NCBI RefSeq assembly: GCF_050947875.1
Contig: NC_134570.1
Span: 108,318,122 to 108,382,121, forward strand
DNA from: Dermacentor variabilis
Lineage: Eukaryota; Arthropoda; Arachnida; Ixodida; Ixodidae
DNA: 64,000 bases
Reading direction: 5' to 3'
The notes beneath the pieces are model-generated. The model searched no databases and was not told the DNA's origin. It saw only the letters and a program-made list of their open reading frames with translations. Numbering within the stretch: position 1 is the stretch's first letter; each line of letters begins with the position of its first letter. Below are positions 62,405 to 64,000 of this stretch, in pieces. A program made the position numbers and the translations under genes.

Positions 62405-62470
62405 CGGCTCCCACCTACGGCAAGTTCTCTTTTCGTCCACTTTCGTCTCCTTTTCCCTTATTATCTCTAC
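62405..62470 (+). mobile_element. Fragment of the second SINE family
   Basis: CTCCCACCTACGGCAAGTTC then TTTTCGTCCACTTTCGTCTC aligns with the right arm at 45242-45285. Confidence 0.6.
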
Positions 62471-62575
62471 GTTTCAAAAAAATAACAAATAAAGAAGAAG
62501 AACAATTCATTTCTCCCTGATTTCTCTGCAAGCAAATTAAAGCAAGAAAATTATTCATCGAAGAATTTCGTGTAT

Positions 62576-62799
62576 AGGGGTGCCAGTGGCGTAGCAACAG
62601 GGGGGGCCGGGGGGCCGTGGGCCCCGGGTGCACGGGGCCAGTAGGGGGGGAAGGGGGGGGTGTCATATACGTCTGAAAACACCCGAAAAGTGTCGATATC
62701 CTCGCCTTCCTCGACAACACCCGGGGTGGGGGGGGGGGGGTGACAGAAGAGCTAAGGGCCCCGGGTGCCAGACGACCTAGCTACGCCACTGAGGGGTGC
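62576..62799. mobile_element. hAT-type MITE with perfect 8-bp target duplication
   Basis: The element at 62584-62791 (208 bp) begins CAGTGGCGTAGC and ends with the inverse GCTACGCCACTG. AGGGGTGC flanks it exactly at 62576-62583 and 62792-62799. Eight-base duplications and CAGxGGCGTAGC ends are typical of the hAT superfamily. The subterminal GGGCCCCGGGTGC occurs inverted near each end, and several G-runs (up to 14 G) fill the interior. No coding capacity. Confidence 0.95.
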
Positions 62800-62975
62800 A
62801 AATTTCGCGTGTGCTGGGCAACAAAAAAGAATTTCGCGTGTGTGGAACAAACAGAAACGTTTTGTCGCCGTTTTCGTTGTCCCTATTCTCTTATTACGAT
62901 ACCTATGATACGGAGGCTCGATGCGCATCATCGCCGTTGAAGTCGTAGCACTGTTCCCATATCCACGGCGCACCC

Positions 62976-63191
62976 GCCGTGGTTGCTCAGTGGCTATGGC
63001 GTTGGGCTGCTGAGCACGAGGTCGCGGGACCGAATCCCCGCCACGGCGGCCGCATTTCGACGAGGGGCGAAATGCGAAAACACCCGCATACTTAGACTTA
63101 GGTGCACGTTAAACAACCCCAGGTGGTCGAAATTTCCGGAATCCTCCACTACGGCGTGCCTCATAATCAAAAAGGGGTTTTGGCACGTAAA
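62976..63191 (+). mobile_element. tRNA-headed SINE
   Basis: The head GCCGTGGTTGCTCAGTGGCT is at 62976 and its pairing partner CCACGGC follows about 65 nt later. The body has AACACCCGCATACTTAGACT, CAGGTGGTCGAAATTTCCGG and ACTACGGCGTGCCTCATAAT, ending near GGCACGTAAAACG. Close to consensus, but no clear flanking duplication was found. Confidence 0.92.
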
Positions 63192-64000
63192 ACGTGAAGC
63201 CGTGGCACGTTTCAGAGACGAGCACATTAGGCGCGTTTGGCCGCAAAAGCAAGGAAACGAAAGTGGATCACACCGTCAACGCTCCGACCAATCGGCTCGG
63301 TGGTGAAGCCATGTGCCAGCGTTCTGCCTGCCGCTGCTGGCGTGAGCGTATAGAGCCAACGCCACATGTTTTTCTAGGTGGCTTTGATAGAGCGCGGGCG
63401 TGCTGGTGATCACGCTGGCGTTCCTGCTGAGCTGTTGCGCGCACGTACTGGTACGAGTGGAACGGACAGCGAGCGTCAAAATAACGCTATCTAAAATTTC
63501 TCTGGCCGCCTGCTGGCACTATATTAGTGCCAACGGTTATCTCGTCGGTCGCATCTCGTGCACCATCGAGTTGCAACGCCTGCAACGCCACTGGCGGCGA
63601 TGCACTTTTTTTTATTTATTCCGCTGCCGATGTTGCAAAGGTTCGCATATGTGAGTATATAGGTGTTGGATTCGTGTGTCAGTACCAGTCCCATCAATGG
63701 AACTAAAGACGCCGCCAACCTTGAGGCTTATAAATGAATCAGGGCGTTTTCCTTCCTAAACTCTTAAATTTTTATCCGACTTCGTTCTTTCTTTATCTGT
63801 TCAAAATTCCTCATCAGTTTTTCTTTTTAGAACCAACCGATATTGACTCCGACCGACCAACCGACCGACCGACCGACCAACTTTGAGGCACGAGTGATAC
63901 ATTTAGGATTTGGGGGCTGAAATTTGGGGCAGTCCATATTGGTCGTCGCGCACACACGCACACCGGTCGCTTCGAGCACGGCACTGCAGGACATTTAGCT
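63192..64000. other. Unassigned sequence with (CCGA)n
   Basis: A (CCGA)n tract at 63848-63880. No gene or other repeat is recognised; overlapping frames near 63400-63650 have no domain. Confidence 0.5.

Overview
This is nuclear DNA from an arachnid, most probably a hard (ixodid) tick. The strongest clue is a set of tRNA-headed SINEs with the head GCCGTGG..CCACGGC and a conserved body around ACTACGGCGTGCCTCA, which match my memory of the SINE family (Ruka) described from ixodid ticks. Other support is the mix of RNase H-bearing LINEs, RTE and CR1/Jockey-like LINEs, THAP-domain sequences, hAT remnants and very many microsatellites. No database was searched, so the species is not named. There are no bacterial or organelle genes, no tRNA or rRNA genes and no CRISPR array.

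The window is gene-poor and transposon-rich. The only open frame that looks like an intact host gene is a 353-codon, GC-rich, minus-strand frame at 23083-24144, coding for an unrecognised Cys/Arg/Ser/Pro-rich protein. Everything else that looks protein-like comes from mobile elements, nearly all broken.

Layout. 0-5 kb: a LINE tail, then two different THAP zinc-finger sequences, one inside a 1.4-kb element with terminal inverted repeats and one beside an arm of a foldback repeat. 5-17 kb: mostly unassigned sequence with small inverted-repeat elements, a pogo/Tigger-like element with its ends, and long microsatellites. 17-19 kb: two tandem 3' ends of one LINE family on the minus strand. 19.4-20.9 kb: a hAT remnant. 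21.7-22.3 kb: two SINEs. 23.1-24.1 kb: the candidate gene. 24.3-28.5 kb: three head-to-tail 3' ends of an RNase H-bearing LINE family on the plus strand. 28.5-41.5 kb: largely unassigned sequence, with a SINE bounded by a 14-bp target duplication and the second copy of an unclassified ~0.5-kb repeat. 41.5-48.4 kb: three copies of one MITE family, one split by a nested inverted SINE pair. 48.4-56.4 kb: a dense LINE block (CR1/Jockey-like with ORF1, endonuclease and RT; two RTE 3' ends; an RNase H-bearing LINE) plus a SINE inserted into a SINE. 58.1-58.5 kb: a truncated apurinic-type endonuclease, possibly Helentron-derived. 60.3-60.7 kb: a 0.4-kb near-perfect foldback. 62.6-62.8 kb: a 208-bp hAT-type MITE with a perfect 8-bp target duplication.

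The genes do not form a pathway. The story is layered transposition: autonomous LINEs, now dead, of the kind that could have moved the SINEs, and DNA transposons represented mostly by non-autonomous internal-deletion derivatives.
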